64,000 nucleotides of DNA from assembly GCF_013177735.1 (NCBI RefSeq), contig NZ_WOEZ01000183.1, positions 52,365-116,364 of the forward strand, given 5' to 3'. Of the stretch, positions 8,066 to 16,551 are shown piece after piece. Position 1 is the stretch's first letter; the number at the start of each line of letters is the position of its first letter. A program made the position numbers and the translations under genes. The notes under the pieces are model-generated. The model had not been told where the DNA came from. It was given only the letters and a program-made list of their open reading frames with translations, and searched no databases. The DNA is from Paraburkholderia elongata. GTDB lineage: Bacteria > Pseudomonadota > Gammaproteobacteria > Burkholderiales > Burkholderiaceae.

Positions 8066-8356
8066 TCAGGCCTCGCTGGTTGCGGGCAACAGCGGTTCAA
8101 CCGCGGCCCAGCGCGTCCAGCGGGGCGTCTGGTCAGGCGCTTCGACGCGCAGGGTGCGCGAGCCGTCCCCGAATACGAGAGATTCGATATTGCATGCGAT
8201 CCCATCTTCAATGCCGGCTTCGCGCACGTGACCGGATTGGTAGGTGAAACTGAGATTGCCTTCCCGCAACAAGTCGAGATAGGTGTCGAAGTCAGTTGTT
8301 GATGAACGTGTAGCCCAACGATTCAGGAGGGTGGCGGCGATTTCGGCGTCGTACAT
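8066..8356 (-). CDS. Hypothetical protein, 96 aa
   Basis: A 96-residue acidic protein that I do not recognise. It has no signal peptide or membrane span and reads as a small soluble protein (AEIAATLLNRWATRS near the start, VEAPDQTPRWTRWAAVEP near the end). The ATG at 8356 is preceded on its strand by an AGAGAGG motif at good spacing, which rules out the longer upstream start. It converges on phnM with only 9 bp between the stops and is divergent from the glycosyltransferase gene. Confidence 0.6.
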   Translation of the reverse strand: MYDAEIAATLLNRWATRSSTTDFDTYLDLLREGNLSFTYQSGHVREAGIEDGIACNIESLVFGDGSRTLRVEAPDQTPRWTRWAAVEPLLPATSEA

Positions 8357-8455
8357 TTTGTACCTCTCTGGGCATATATGCCGTATCCCGACTATAGCTG
8401 AAAAAGTAAGACTTGTGCTGCACCGCACCATTACCTGCTCACTACACCCCTTTCT

Positions 8456-9220
8456 ATGACTGCTCGCGCTCTAAACCGTCATTTTCCGCGCATGTCTTGC
8501 GTGATCTGCGCCTATAACGAGGCACCTCGCATCGGCACGGTGCTCGCCGTGGCCTGCGCCCACCCTTTGCTCGGCGAGATCATCGTGGTGGACGACGGTT
8601 CAACCGACGGCACCGCTGAAATAGTCGAACGCTTCGCGTCCGTGCGGCTGATTCGATGCTCGGAGAACCGTGGCAAAAGCGCCGCTATGGCAGCCGGAAT
8701 CGCCGCGGCAACAGGCGAGTTGCTCATGCTGCTCGATGCCGATCTGAAAGGGTTGACCGCCGAGTGCATCAGCGCGCTCGCCCTTCCCGTTTTGCAAGGC
8801 AAAGCGCAAGTCAGCCTGAGCCTGCGCCAGAACAGCCTGCTGGCGTTTCGCGCCATCGGTCTCGATTTCGTCTCCGGTGAACGGGTCGTCAGAAAAGCGC
8901 TGCTAAGCGAGGTCCTGCAGGAGGTTCACGGCTTGCCGCGCTTCGGGGTCGAAGTGTTCATGAACCGCCGCATCATCGAGCGCCGCCTGCCTATCGCGGT
9001 CACTCACTGGCCGCGCGTCACGCAGGCTCGCAAAACCGAAAAACTCGGCTACTGGAAAGGCTTGCGCGCGGAATGGCGCATGATCGCGGACCTCTTCAAG
9101 GCTGTTTATCCGCTTGCGCTGATTTCACAGACCTTTCAATTACTCTACTTACGCATCGACCACGGCCCACGGGCGAGTTTTGCGGCACGCATGAAAAAAG
9201 TGCCCGATAGTCCACGCTGA
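8456..9220 (+). CDS. Family 2 glycosyltransferase
   Basis: A 254-residue GT-A glycosyltransferase. Family 2 features are CVICAYNEAPRIGTVL, IIVVDDGSTDGT, ENRGKSAAMAAGI and the metal-binding LLDADLKG. The catalytic domain covers about residues 12-190; the remainder is basic with no clear membrane span. The donor and acceptor cannot be inferred. An alternative start at 8492 is possible because no strong ribosome-binding site precedes 8456. It converges on a YbhN-like membrane protein gene, a family often found with glycolipid enzymes. Confidence 0.82.
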   Translation: MTARALNRHFPRMSCVICAYNEAPRIGTVLAVACAHPLLGEIIVVDDGSTDGTAEIVERFASVRLIRCSENRGKSAAMAAGIAAATGELLMLLDADLKGLTAECISALALPVLQGKAQVSLSLRQNSLLAFRAIGLDFVSGERVVRKALLSEVLQEVHGLPRFGVEVFMNRRIIERRLPIAVTHWPRVTQARKTEKLGYWKGLRAEWRMIADLFKAVYPLALISQTFQLLYLRIDHGPRASFAARMKKVPDSPR

Positions 9221-9266
9221 TGCGCTCACGGAGCGGAGCCATCCGTTCGCACCTAGCCTCGACGGC

Positions 9267-10382
9267 TCATTCCGCTGCCGACAAGGAGTTGCGCCCCCTC
9301 GTTGCAAGCGCAATGAAACTCGCCGCGCCGAGCATCAACGGACAGTAGAGCGTCGCGAAGCGCCACAGAACCAGACCCGTCGCGATGCTCGCCCGGGGCA
9401 CCCAGTTCGCGAACGCGGCCGCGAGCGCGATGTCGCCGGTGCCACCTCCTGCGGGCACCCCGGTCCATAGGGCGGCATGAAGGGCCACCGCCTGCACGGC
9501 CAGAACAAAACCCAAGGGCAGACGGTACCCAAGCTCGCGCAAAATAAACCAAAGCGCGCCATAGCGAAGCAGCCACTGCAGGGTGGTCAGCAGCAGCAGC
9601 GCGGCAAGCCGCCACTTGGGGCCGCCAACCAGCTCCCGCCATTGCCGCCCGACGCTGTCGCAAAACCGCGACAGCCTCGCCCGACGCTCGTTCAGCCACC
9701 GGACACGGCGCCCGGTGGCGTCCAACGCCGCCGCCACACGCTGACGGTTCAGCCAGACGACGCCCGCCAGACACCCACCGCCTGCGAATACGGCGAACAC
9801 GAGCGGTGCGCTCGCGTGCGGTATCAACTGCGTCAGCGGCCCGAAGGTGAATAGCAGGGAGACCGGTACGGCGGTCGCGAAGAACGCGAGATCGAGCGCC
9901 TGATCCGCACCGACAACCGTCGTCGCGAGCGACCAGGATGCCCCGGCGCGCTGCAGCAGGCCGATGTTGACGCCATAGCCTGCCGCGCCGAGCGGAGAAG
10001 CCAGAAACGCAAAATCGGTCGCCAACGTGATGGCGAAAGTGCGTAGAAAACTCACCTGAAACCCGAGCGCGGCCTGCATCAGATGCAGCTTGCCGGCCTT
10101 TGCCAGCGCACTGACCGCGGCGCTCGCGGCAAGCGCGAGGAACACGTAGAGAGAAATGTCGCTCAGCCCCGCGAGGGCCGCATGCGAATTGAGGACGAAC
10201 GGCGCGCCGACGGCGAGGCCGATACCGGCAAGCGCCACCAACACTGCCGCTTTGTGCGTATGAGATCTGATCAACGAGGGCCTCAGCAAGTACAGCCTGG
10301 CCCTGCTTTCTCCGCGCGATGCAGCATGGAAGCGCTGCGTCGCGAGTGAAATCGAGGCCGTCCGAGGCCTCATGATAACCAC
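9267..10382 (-). CDS. YbhN/UPF0104-like integral membrane protein
   Basis: A 371-residue polytopic inner-membrane protein of the lysylphosphatidylglycerol-synthase-transmembrane (UPF0104) family. About eight hydrophobic segments are visible from residue 45, and the late motif GVPAGGGTGDIALAAA corresponds to the conserved P-GG-G-E/D segment of this family. There is no aminoacyl-transferase domain, so it is not a full MprF. Members are usually associated with lipid flipping or glycolipid pathways; the role here is unknown. The first 40 residues are basic and the true start may be internal. Confidence 0.75.
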   Translation of the reverse strand: MVIMRPRTASISLATQRFHAASRGESRARLYLLRPSLIRSHTHKAAVLVALAGIGLAVGAPFVLNSHAALAGLSDISLYVFLALAASAAVSALAKAGKLHLMQAALGFQVSFLRTFAITLATDFAFLASPLGAAGYGVNIGLLQRAGASWSLATTVVGADQALDLAFFATAVPVSLLFTFGPLTQLIPHASAPLVFAVFAGGGCLAGVVWLNRQRVAAALDATGRRVRWLNERRARLSRFCDSVGRQWRELVGGPKWRLAALLLLTTLQWLLRYGALWFILRELGYRLPLGFVLAVQAVALHAALWTGVPAGGGTGDIALAAAFANWVPRASIATGLVLWRFATLYCPLMLGAASFIALATRGRNSLSAAE

Positions 10383-10402
10383 TCGAAGCTGCGTTTTCGT
10401 GA

Positions 10403-10870
10403 CTAGCGACTAGCCAACAGCGACTGGCGAGCGGACGGCAACTGCCCCCATCCGACCAGTACTTGCTGGATACCTCGGGCGTAGGCGTCGCGCTGCTTCG
10501 GTGTTTCCGAGTGGTACGCGCCGATCGCGCGCCAGGTATTGCCGTATTTGACCATCTTCTGCTTCAGCAGCCAGGCGGCCACATAGACGTTCACACACGG
10601 GTCGGTCAACGCACGATGCGGCACACCCTCTCGCGCGAGATCGCCGAAATGAATCGAATTGATCTGCAACTGACCGACGTCGATCGAACCGTTCGCGTTC
10701 TGATGTATCGCGCCCGGATCCCCTTTCGATTCGTACCATGCAACGGCGCGCAATACCCACGGATTGACGCCCTGGTAAGCTGCGGCCTCATTGAAGCAAT
10801 CGTCAGCCGCGTGTGCTGCACCGGACATAGACAGCCACGCCAGCGCAAAACAGAAGATTTTCAAGGACAC
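10403..10870 (-). CDS. Lytic transglycosylase, SLT/VirB1-like
   Basis: A 155-residue exported soluble lytic transglycosylase. A signal peptide ends near AHA, then comes a compact SLT domain with AWYESKGDPGAIHQN (catalytic Glu in YESKG), the GSIDVGQLQINSIHF motif and a late GAYHSETPKQRDAYA. The GTG at 10870 has AAGGA upstream on its strand. The size and motifs fit IagB/VirB1-type enzymes that open peptidoglycan for secretion or pilus systems. It is the last gene of a three-gene leftward cassette of exported proteins. Confidence 0.82.
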   Translation of the reverse strand: MSLKIFCFALAWLSMSGAAHAADDCFNEAAAYQGVNPWVLRAVAWYESKGDPGAIHQNANGSIDVGQLQINSIHFGDLAREGVPHRALTDPCVNVYVAAWLLKQKMVKYGNTWRAIGAYHSETPKQRDAYARGIQQVLVGWGQLPSARQSLLASR

Positions 10871-10927
10871 GATTCATCCTTCCGCTTGATCGCGATAAAA
10901 ATAGGGGGCAGCAGATGGCCGGCCGAA

Positions 10928-11278
10928 TTACTTGACCAGAGCCTGATCGATCTGCCGTTGCACGGAGTCGAGGTACGCATGTGAAGCATCAGACACCACG
11001 AGCCGGACAGCCGGCATCGGCGGCCCTCTGTGATCCTGCATCTGTATCGGCGCACGCGACTTCTTTCGATGCGGCGCCTGCTTCACAGGCAAGTCATCAT
11101 CACTGCCGCTCGACGGCGGCAGCATCGCGAGCGATGGCAACGGCGGATAAACCTTGTCCGCCGCCGCGGGGGGCCCAGCGGAAAACGCGCCGGCCGACTG
11201 CAGATCCGTTCCCGGCTGGCCCGCAAAGGCAGGCGCGGCAAGCAGCGTGGCCAACGTCAGTAAGGTGATTCGAAGCAT
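10928..11278 (-). CDS. Small exported protein, unknown
   Basis: A 116-residue protein with a clear signal peptide (LLTLATLLAAPAFA, cleavage before GQPG). The mature part is rich in Pro, Ser and charged residues, with a Lys/Arg patch near HRKKSR and a C-terminal amphipathic segment (SHAYLDSVQRQIDQALVK). The ATG at 11278 has a strong AAGGAGG motif 8 bp upstream, so it is preferred over the ATG at 11296. I do not recognise the family. It lies between a lipoprotein gene and a lytic transglycosylase gene in one leftward unit. Confidence 0.65.
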   Translation of the reverse strand: MLRITLLTLATLLAAPAFAGQPGTDLQSAGAFSAGPPAAADKVYPPLPSLAMLPPSSGSDDDLPVKQAPHRKKSRAPIQMQDHRGPPMPAVRLVVSDASHAYLDSVQRQIDQALVK

Positions 11279-11292
11279 CGCGATGGCCTCCT

Positions 11293-11658
11293 TCATTGCA
11301 CCGTCCTGATCGATACGCTATACGGCTGACCAAGACCAGCGGTTCGATTTTCGAAGCTCACCTTCGACATGCGTTGCGCAGGCACGCCCTTCCACACCGC
11401 CTGGTTCAGGTACGCGAAATCCTGACCCAGCGCGGTGACCAGCACGACCGTGGGCTGCTGCTGCGCGGCGGCCAATGCGCCTGCCTTGGTCAGCACGGCG
11501 GTAAGTTGCGGGTCATGCGCCCCGAGCGCGTCCGGCGGAATCTCGAAGCTAATGACTTCGTTGGGCGCCTTGTCCGTGCGCGCGGCATTCTGCGCGGGCA
11601 TCTGTGCGCATCCGGCCAACGCGAGAACGGCTACCAAAAACCACACCTGTCGCTTCAC
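11293..11658 (-). CDS. Small lipoprotein, unknown
   Basis: A 121-residue predicted lipoprotein with lipobox LAGC after a short hydrophobic stretch, then a domain of about 100 residues (QPTVVLVTALGQDFAYLNQ). The GTG at 11658 is preceded by GGAG at 6-bp spacing; an ATG at 11664 abuts the same motif and is less likely. It is the first gene of a leftward cassette with a secreted small protein and an SLT transglycosylase, which suggests an envelope-spanning apparatus, but the partners of such an apparatus are not seen nearby. Confidence 0.65.
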   Translation of the reverse strand: MKRQVWFLVAVLALAGCAQMPAQNAARTDKAPNEVISFEIPPDALGAHDPQLTAVLTKAGALAAAQQQPTVVLVTALGQDFAYLNQAVWKGVPAQRMSKVSFENRTAGLGQPYSVSIRTVQ

Positions 11659-11839
11659 ACCCATCTCCAGTCAATCCCGTTGCTATAGCGAGGTTGTCGG
11701 CAGGCCTGCGGGAAAAGTTGATAGGTGGAAAACGCGCCCGCGAAAATCAAAAAGAGTTGCCTCAAGATCGGCGCAAACGATTGCTTCGGCGCTCGATGAA
11801 GCGTCGAACGAGGCGAAGTTGCCTCGCGTTTCCGGTGGG

Positions 11840-13603
11840 TTATTCGTATGATGATTGTGCGCCCAGCTTCTGCGCCTGGATCACATCCTGATAGCGCAGA
11901 TACCCGCACCGCCCGCCGGATTTGGCCGCATACATCGCCGCGTCGGCATTGAGCAGCAGCTCCTCTGCCGTGGCGCCGTCGTCTGGAAACTGACTGATGC
12001 CGATGCTCGCGCCCACCGTCATGCTTTGTCCGTCGATCAGCAGTTCTTCGTTTAACGCGCCCACGATCCGCGAGGCAATCCCCGGCGCAGCCTCGGCGGA
12101 ACGCGGACCCTCGATCAGCACGATGAACTCATCGCCGCCGAGGCGCGCGGCAACATCCGCCGCGCAGAGCACCTGCTTCAGCCGATCCGCCACCGCGGCG
12201 AGCACCTTATCTCCGATCGAATGGCCGAACTGGTCGTTGATCTGCTTGAAGCGGTCGAGGTCGACGAACAGCACGGCGAGTCCTTCTTCGCGCCGTGTCG
12301 CTTCCTCGATCGCCACCTCGAGTTTCTGCATGAACAACATGCGGTTCGGCAGGCCGGTCAGCCCGTCGTGCGTGGCAAGATGCACGAGCTCACGTTGCTT
12401 GTTGTGCAGCACGTCCATTTGCGCCTTGATTTCCCGGCGCAGACGATCGAAGCAGCGCGCCAGTATGCCGATCTCGTCGGTACGCTTGAGCGGCAGCGTT
12501 TCCATCGCGTGCTCGGCGAATAGATGCGTTGCAGCGTACGCGAGTAAGTGCAAAGGCTTGGTCAGGGCACGCGCAAACAGAATCGCGAGAAGCAGCGCCA
12601 ACACGCTGAAGATCAACACCATGCGAATGATTCTGTTACCCAGCTGGGTCGCACCGGACAGCACATCCTCGAGCGGCTTGGCGAGGCCGAGCACGATAAA
12701 GCGGTTGCCCTCTGACGCGCCGAACGGCCTGCGCACGAAAGCCAGTACCTGACCGGCCGCCTGCCCCGGCCGCACGAGACCGTTCAGCAGAACTTCGCTT
12801 TCTGACTGATCGAAGAGCGGCTGGGTGGCGGAAAAGCTGTCCTGCATCAGAACGCGGCGCCCCCTGTCGAAGCCGAACGTTTTCGAGGCATCCGGATGGA
12901 CCAGGAAATCGCCCCATTCGTTGGCGAGATAGACCCGATAGTCGCTCGGCAAATCGCTCTGCAAACGGTTGAGCAGGCGGGCCAGATCGATGTCGATAAT
13001 CACGACGCCCACCACTGCCCCACTCGCGTCCGCCACCGGTGTGCCGAGTCGCAGCGTCGGTTTGCCCTCGGCGGCATGCGTACCGTACTCGTGATTCACC
13101 AAGATCGGCGAGATGTAAATGCGCCCGGGCGAGAACGCCAGCGTGTCGAACACATACGCGAACTGGCCTTTTTCCTGCAAGCTGTTCCCCTCGACCCGCA
13201 CCAGGCCGTCCGCGTCACGGTCGAAACGGATCAGTTCGAGTCCGTAGTGCTTGCGGGTAACCAAGCGGATTTGCAGGTACTCGGGGCGGTGAACCATGAA
13301 GCTGGCATACACCTGCGCCAGCTGTTCGCGCGGCGCATTCGGGCCAATGCCGTTGTCGGTCTGCAAGACATCCGACGAAGACGGCAAGCTCGCGAGCACC
13401 AGCGCGTCTGCGCCGACATCGTCGATCGCCACGGAAAAGCGCTGACCCAGCAGTTCCGTTGAAGTCAGCAGGCTGCGTTCGGCTTCGTTCACCAGCATCG
13501 TACGGTTAGCACGATACGTGTAATAACCGGTTGCACCGGACGCGAGCACGCCAATGCACGCAAGCAGAATCGATAACTTGAATGTCAAGCCGGGGCGTAT
13601 CAT
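11840..13603 (-). CDS. Membrane diguanylate cyclase with periplasmic sensor domain
   Basis: A 587-residue sensor diguanylate cyclase that would make c-di-GMP. Order: transmembrane helix (about residues 8-28), a large periplasmic double-Cache-like domain, a second helix (about 330-355), HAMP linker, and a GGDEF domain with intact RLGGDEF (GGDEF at 489-493). The inhibitory I-site position reads CAAD instead of RxxD, so product inhibition is probably weak. There is no EAL domain. Its ATG overlaps the stop of the upstream PotD-like gene (TGATG), which strongly couples the two. Confidence 0.88.
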   Translation of the reverse strand: MIRPGLTFKLSILLACIGVLASGATGYYTYRANRTMLVNEAERSLLTSTELLGQRFSVAIDDVGADALVLASLPSSSDVLQTDNGIGPNAPREQLAQVYASFMVHRPEYLQIRLVTRKHYGLELIRFDRDADGLVRVEGNSLQEKGQFAYVFDTLAFSPGRIYISPILVNHEYGTHAAEGKPTLRLGTPVADASGAVVGVVIIDIDLARLLNRLQSDLPSDYRVYLANEWGDFLVHPDASKTFGFDRGRRVLMQDSFSATQPLFDQSESEVLLNGLVRPGQAAGQVLAFVRRPFGASEGNRFIVLGLAKPLEDVLSGATQLGNRIIRMVLIFSVLALLLAILFARALTKPLHLLAYAATHLFAEHAMETLPLKRTDEIGILARCFDRLRREIKAQMDVLHNKQRELVHLATHDGLTGLPNRMLFMQKLEVAIEEATRREEGLAVLFVDLDRFKQINDQFGHSIGDKVLAAVADRLKQVLCAADVAARLGGDEFIVLIEGPRSAEAAPGIASRIVGALNEELLIDGQSMTVGASIGISQFPDDGATAEELLLNADAAMYAAKSGGRCGYLRYQDVIQAQKLGAQSSYE

Positions 13604-14766
13604 CAAAAACGCTCCGACCGGTCGCCGGACACGATTCTGTTCCACAGTTCTTCGCGCCGCTGAATATCTTCCACTGGGCCGATCCAGACGATGTGCGCGT
13701 TGCCGCTGTCGCTGTTTTCCGCCGGCGCCGTCAACGTGTTGGCGAGCCCCTGGCGTTGCGTCAACAATGCACTGACGTCCGGTTCGAGCATGTAATTGAT
13801 CCACGCAAGTGCGAGCGCGCGATCCTTGGCGGTTCGCGTCATCGACCAGCAGTCCAGCCAGGCGAGCGCCCCTTCGTCGGGAATCACGTAGCCCACGTCG
13901 GCGCCGGCGCGGCGCAACGATTCAACCTGCTGGGTGCCATAGTTACCGAACATCAAGGCAACTTTATGTTGGATGAAGAACGCGGTCGCTTCTTCCGGCA
14001 GCGTGTAATAGGTCAGCAGGTTGCGGCGCAGATCCACGAGCTTGTGAGCAATCACGCGCATCTGTGTGGCATCGAGTTGGAAGGGATGGGGATATCCCAG
14101 CGCCAGCGCGGTGAACGAGAAATTATGCTGGGCGCTATTGAAGTCAAGAACCTTGCCGCGGTAACGCGGGTTCCACAATTCGCGCATCGAGCGCGGCGCA
14201 ACGGCAATCTGCTTGCGGTCATAGATCAGCCCCATTGACGAATACGTGAATGGAATGGCGTACACATTACCTGCCGAGGTCAGCCCTTCAATCGACGACA
14301 ACGCCTGAAACCGCGGCAACTGTTTTTTCGTATTCGGCAAACTGGCCAGATCGAGCGGCGCCAGCAGATTCGCTCGGGTATAGCGCTCGATTTCAGCAGT
14401 ATTCGCAGCGAGCACATCAAACTGCGGCGTACCCTGGGCATGCATCTGCGCCCATAACGCTTCGTCGGAATCGACCAACGTGACTTCGACCTTCGCGTGG
14501 TAGCGCGCTTCGAAAGTCTTGACGACGTCGGCATCTGCATAGCCGGGCCATGCCAGCACGCGCAGAACTTTGTCGGCGGCCACGACGGGTGCTGAAGACA
14601 AAAGGCTACAGCAGAATGCGGCGTTTATCAGCAGCGTCAAAAAGCCGGAAAACCCGCAGCAGCGCAGCGAATGCACGCGCCCCGCCGCGTCTGCAATTCG
14701 GCGCCAGAGCGATGGTTTGAAACAGCGCATTTCATCTGCCATCGAAATCGTGTGCATATACAACAC
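13603..14766 (-). CDS. PotD-like periplasmic binding protein
   Basis: A 387-residue extracellular solute-binding protein of the spermidine/putrescine (PotD/PotF) type. After an atypically long N-terminus with a hydrophobic segment ending in VVAADK, the mature protein starts with VLRVLAWPGYADADVVKTFE and contains ANTAEIERYTRANLLAPLD and YAIPFTYSSMGLIYD. No permease or ATPase gene is adjacent. Instead it overlaps a diguanylate cyclase gene by 1 bp, so it probably acts as a ligand sensor for that protein, as NspS does for MbaA in Vibrio cholerae. The ligand is inferred only from family. Confidence 0.82.
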   Translation of the reverse strand: MLYMHTISMADEMRCFKPSLWRRIADAAGRVHSLRCCGFSGFLTLLINAAFCCSLLSSAPVVAADKVLRVLAWPGYADADVVKTFEARYHAKVEVTLVDSDEALWAQMHAQGTPQFDVLAANTAEIERYTRANLLAPLDLASLPNTKKQLPRFQALSSIEGLTSAGNVYAIPFTYSSMGLIYDRKQIAVAPRSMRELWNPRYRGKVLDFNSAQHNFSFTALALGYPHPFQLDATQMRVIAHKLVDLRRNLLTYYTLPEEATAFFIQHKVALMFGNYGTQQVESLRRAGADVGYVIPDEGALAWLDCWSMTRTAKDRALALAWINYMLEPDVSALLTQRQGLANTLTAPAENSDSGNAHIVWIGPVEDIQRREELWNRIVSGDRSERF

Positions 14767-14813
14767 CGCTTAGCAGAAGGCCATTAAGACGAACGCAAAC
14801 AGGCGCGCGGTGT

Positions 14814-14936
14814 TTAACCGCGGGCGTCGTCCTCGATGGCTTTGTTCAGACAGATACCGATACGTTCGCACGCTGCAAAGGCAGGCGTGCAGAGCGTTGA
14901 TAATAGCGCCAAGCAATCCATTTTTGGTCCCGGCAT
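14814..14936 (-). CDS. Possible 40-aa exported peptide
   Basis: A short frame reads M-P-G-P-K-M-D-C, then a hydrophobic run LALLSTLCTPAFA with a signal-peptidase-like site, then a mature-looking tail ACERIGICLNKAIEDDARG with two cysteines. It lies on the same strand 47 bp ahead of the PotD-like gene. The ribosome-binding site is poor and I cannot exclude a chance frame. Confidence 0.3.
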   Translation of the reverse strand: MPGPKMDCLALLSTLCTPAFAACERIGICLNKAIEDDARG

Positions 14937-15449
14937 CGCCCCAATCCAGAACAACAATCTGTCAGGTGTGATTTAACAAATGCGCTCATCTGTATTTAAC
15001 GGTTGTTCGTGCGAAATCTTTAACTCATCGACAGCCATTTGAAACAATCGCGAGCGCCGTTATAACCTGCAATATACGGCGCTAATTAGCGCTATTCTCG
15101 ATACCGGTTTTGCCGGCACAACGCATCTTGCGAAGTATCCGGGCAAAACTCCGCCAGTAGTCAACTTCATTACGACATTGTTACAAGACAAAAGACAGCG
15201 CACCGAGGCCATGCAATACGCATGACGGCGCCGTCGAATCTCCACCACATTCAGGCTTTAAAAGCTATTGCGGTTCGCCATCCGGTGTTTCACTAGCTAC
15301 CCAATCTTTTTGAACTGATAAGCTTGGCGCGCGCTGCTGGCTGCCCCGGCCGGCAGCTTCAACCCAAGCCTGGTCGTGAGTCGCGCCAGGCGTCCCGCAG
15401 CGGCACAACCGCATACGGGAGTATTTGAACTACACCGAGGAGTTAAACA
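14937..15449. other. Intergenic region upstream of the amino-acid binding protein
   Basis: About 510 bp that are lower in GC than the neighbours between 14940 and 15300. I see no credible gene; a 62-codon frame on the minus strand has no family features. It presumably carries divergent promoters for the PotD-like unit and the gene at 15450, but I cannot place -35 and -10 boxes with confidence. Confidence 0.5.
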
Positions 15450-16232
15450 GTGAAAAAACTGCTAGCGGCTTTGACGGTTGCTCTGCTTGCCACCGTCTCG
15501 ATTGGCGCACACGCTAAAGATTGGTCGACTATCCGTTTCGGCGTTGACGCCAGCTACCCCCCGTTTGAGTCCAAGGGCTCGGACGGCAAGCTCGCGGGCT
15601 TCGACATCGACCTCGGCAATGAAATCTGCGCGCGCCTGAAGGCCAAGTGCGTGTGGGTCGAAAACGACTTCGACGGCATGATTCCGGCCCTGAAGGCGAA
15701 GAAGTTCGACGGCGTGCTGTCGTCGATGTCCATGACGCCGCAACGCGCTGAGCAGATCGCCTTCTCGGCGAAGCTGTTCAACACGCCGACGCGCCTCGTC
15801 GCGAAGAAGGGTTCGGGCATCCTGCCGACCGCCGATTCGCTGAAGGGCAAGTCGGTTGGCGTCGAGCAAGGCACGATCCAGGAAACGTACGCGAAGACCT
15901 ACTGGGAACCGAAGGGCGCGAAGGTTGTGCCGTATCAGAACCAGGATCAGGTCTATGCAGACTTGCTGTCGGGCCGTCTGGACGCAGCGTTGCAAGACGC
16001 CGTGCAAGCTGACATCGGCTTCCTGAAGACGCCGCGCGGCGCGGGCTTCGACTTCGTCGGTAAGGACATCGACGATCCGAAGATCCTCGGCAACGGCGCA
16101 GGCATCGGCATGCGCAAGGAAGACACCGATCTGAAGGCGAAGGTCGACAAGGCGATTGCCGACATCATCAAGGACGGTACGTACAAGAAGCTCGAGAAGA
16201 AGTACTTCGACTTCGACGTGTACGGCAGCTAA
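15450..16232 (+). CDS. Basic amino-acid ABC transporter substrate-binding protein (ArgT/HisJ type)
   Basis: A 260-residue periplasmic binding protein. A signal peptide ends near AHAKD, and the mature start TIRFGVDASYPPFESKGSDG with FDIDLGNEICARLKAKC is typical of the lysine/arginine/ornithine/histidine binding group. A GAGGAG motif precedes the ATG. The gene is followed directly by a strong terminator, so it is transcribed apart from any permease, which is not in the window. The downstream aspartoacylase-like gene suggests use of acylated or basic amino acids, a loose inference. Confidence 0.88.
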   Translation: MKKLLAALTVALLATVSIGAHAKDWSTIRFGVDASYPPFESKGSDGKLAGFDIDLGNEICARLKAKCVWVENDFDGMIPALKAKKFDGVLSSMSMTPQRAEQIAFSAKLFNTPTRLVAKKGSGILPTADSLKGKSVGVEQGTIQETYAKTYWEPKGAKVVPYQNQDQVYADLLSGRLDAALQDAVQADIGFLKTPRGAGFDFVGKDIDDPKILGNGAGIGMRKEDTDLKAKVDKAIADIIKDGTYKKLEKKYFDFDVYGS

Positions 16233-16277
16233 GCCAGCCACGCGCGTCTGACGACGCGTTTGCCGGCTTGCGAGGAA

Positions 16278-16310
16278 CGGGCTCCGCACCACGCGGAGCC
16301 CGTTTCGTTT
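16278..16310 (+). terminator. Rho-independent terminator
   Basis: A perfect 10-bp stem, CGGGCTCCGC (16278-16287) with GCGGAGCCCG (16293-16302), a 5-nt loop and a T-rich tail TTTCGTTT. It closes the binding-protein gene. Confidence 0.85.
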
Positions 16311-16551
16311 GCGGGGCCGCTTTGCCGCGCCGCCCGGACAGCGATCGAACCGGACAGGCCTGCCCGCTTGCCGCGCGCGATCCGGACTCCGGACGACGCC
16401 GCATAAGACCACGCGTTGTGTCATATCGGCTAAGATCGTGCGATAGAGGCGCGGCGAAGCAGCCCGCCAATGACCGACCTTGAGACACCCTTTCCCCCTG
16501 TAATCAACGACATAGCGTGGCACGCCCCACTTGCCCGCGGATTTGAAAACC

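Noticed and set aside
15060..15248. 62-codon minus-strand frame in the intergenic region
   Set aside because: It has no ribosome-binding site and no recognisable signal peptide or domain.
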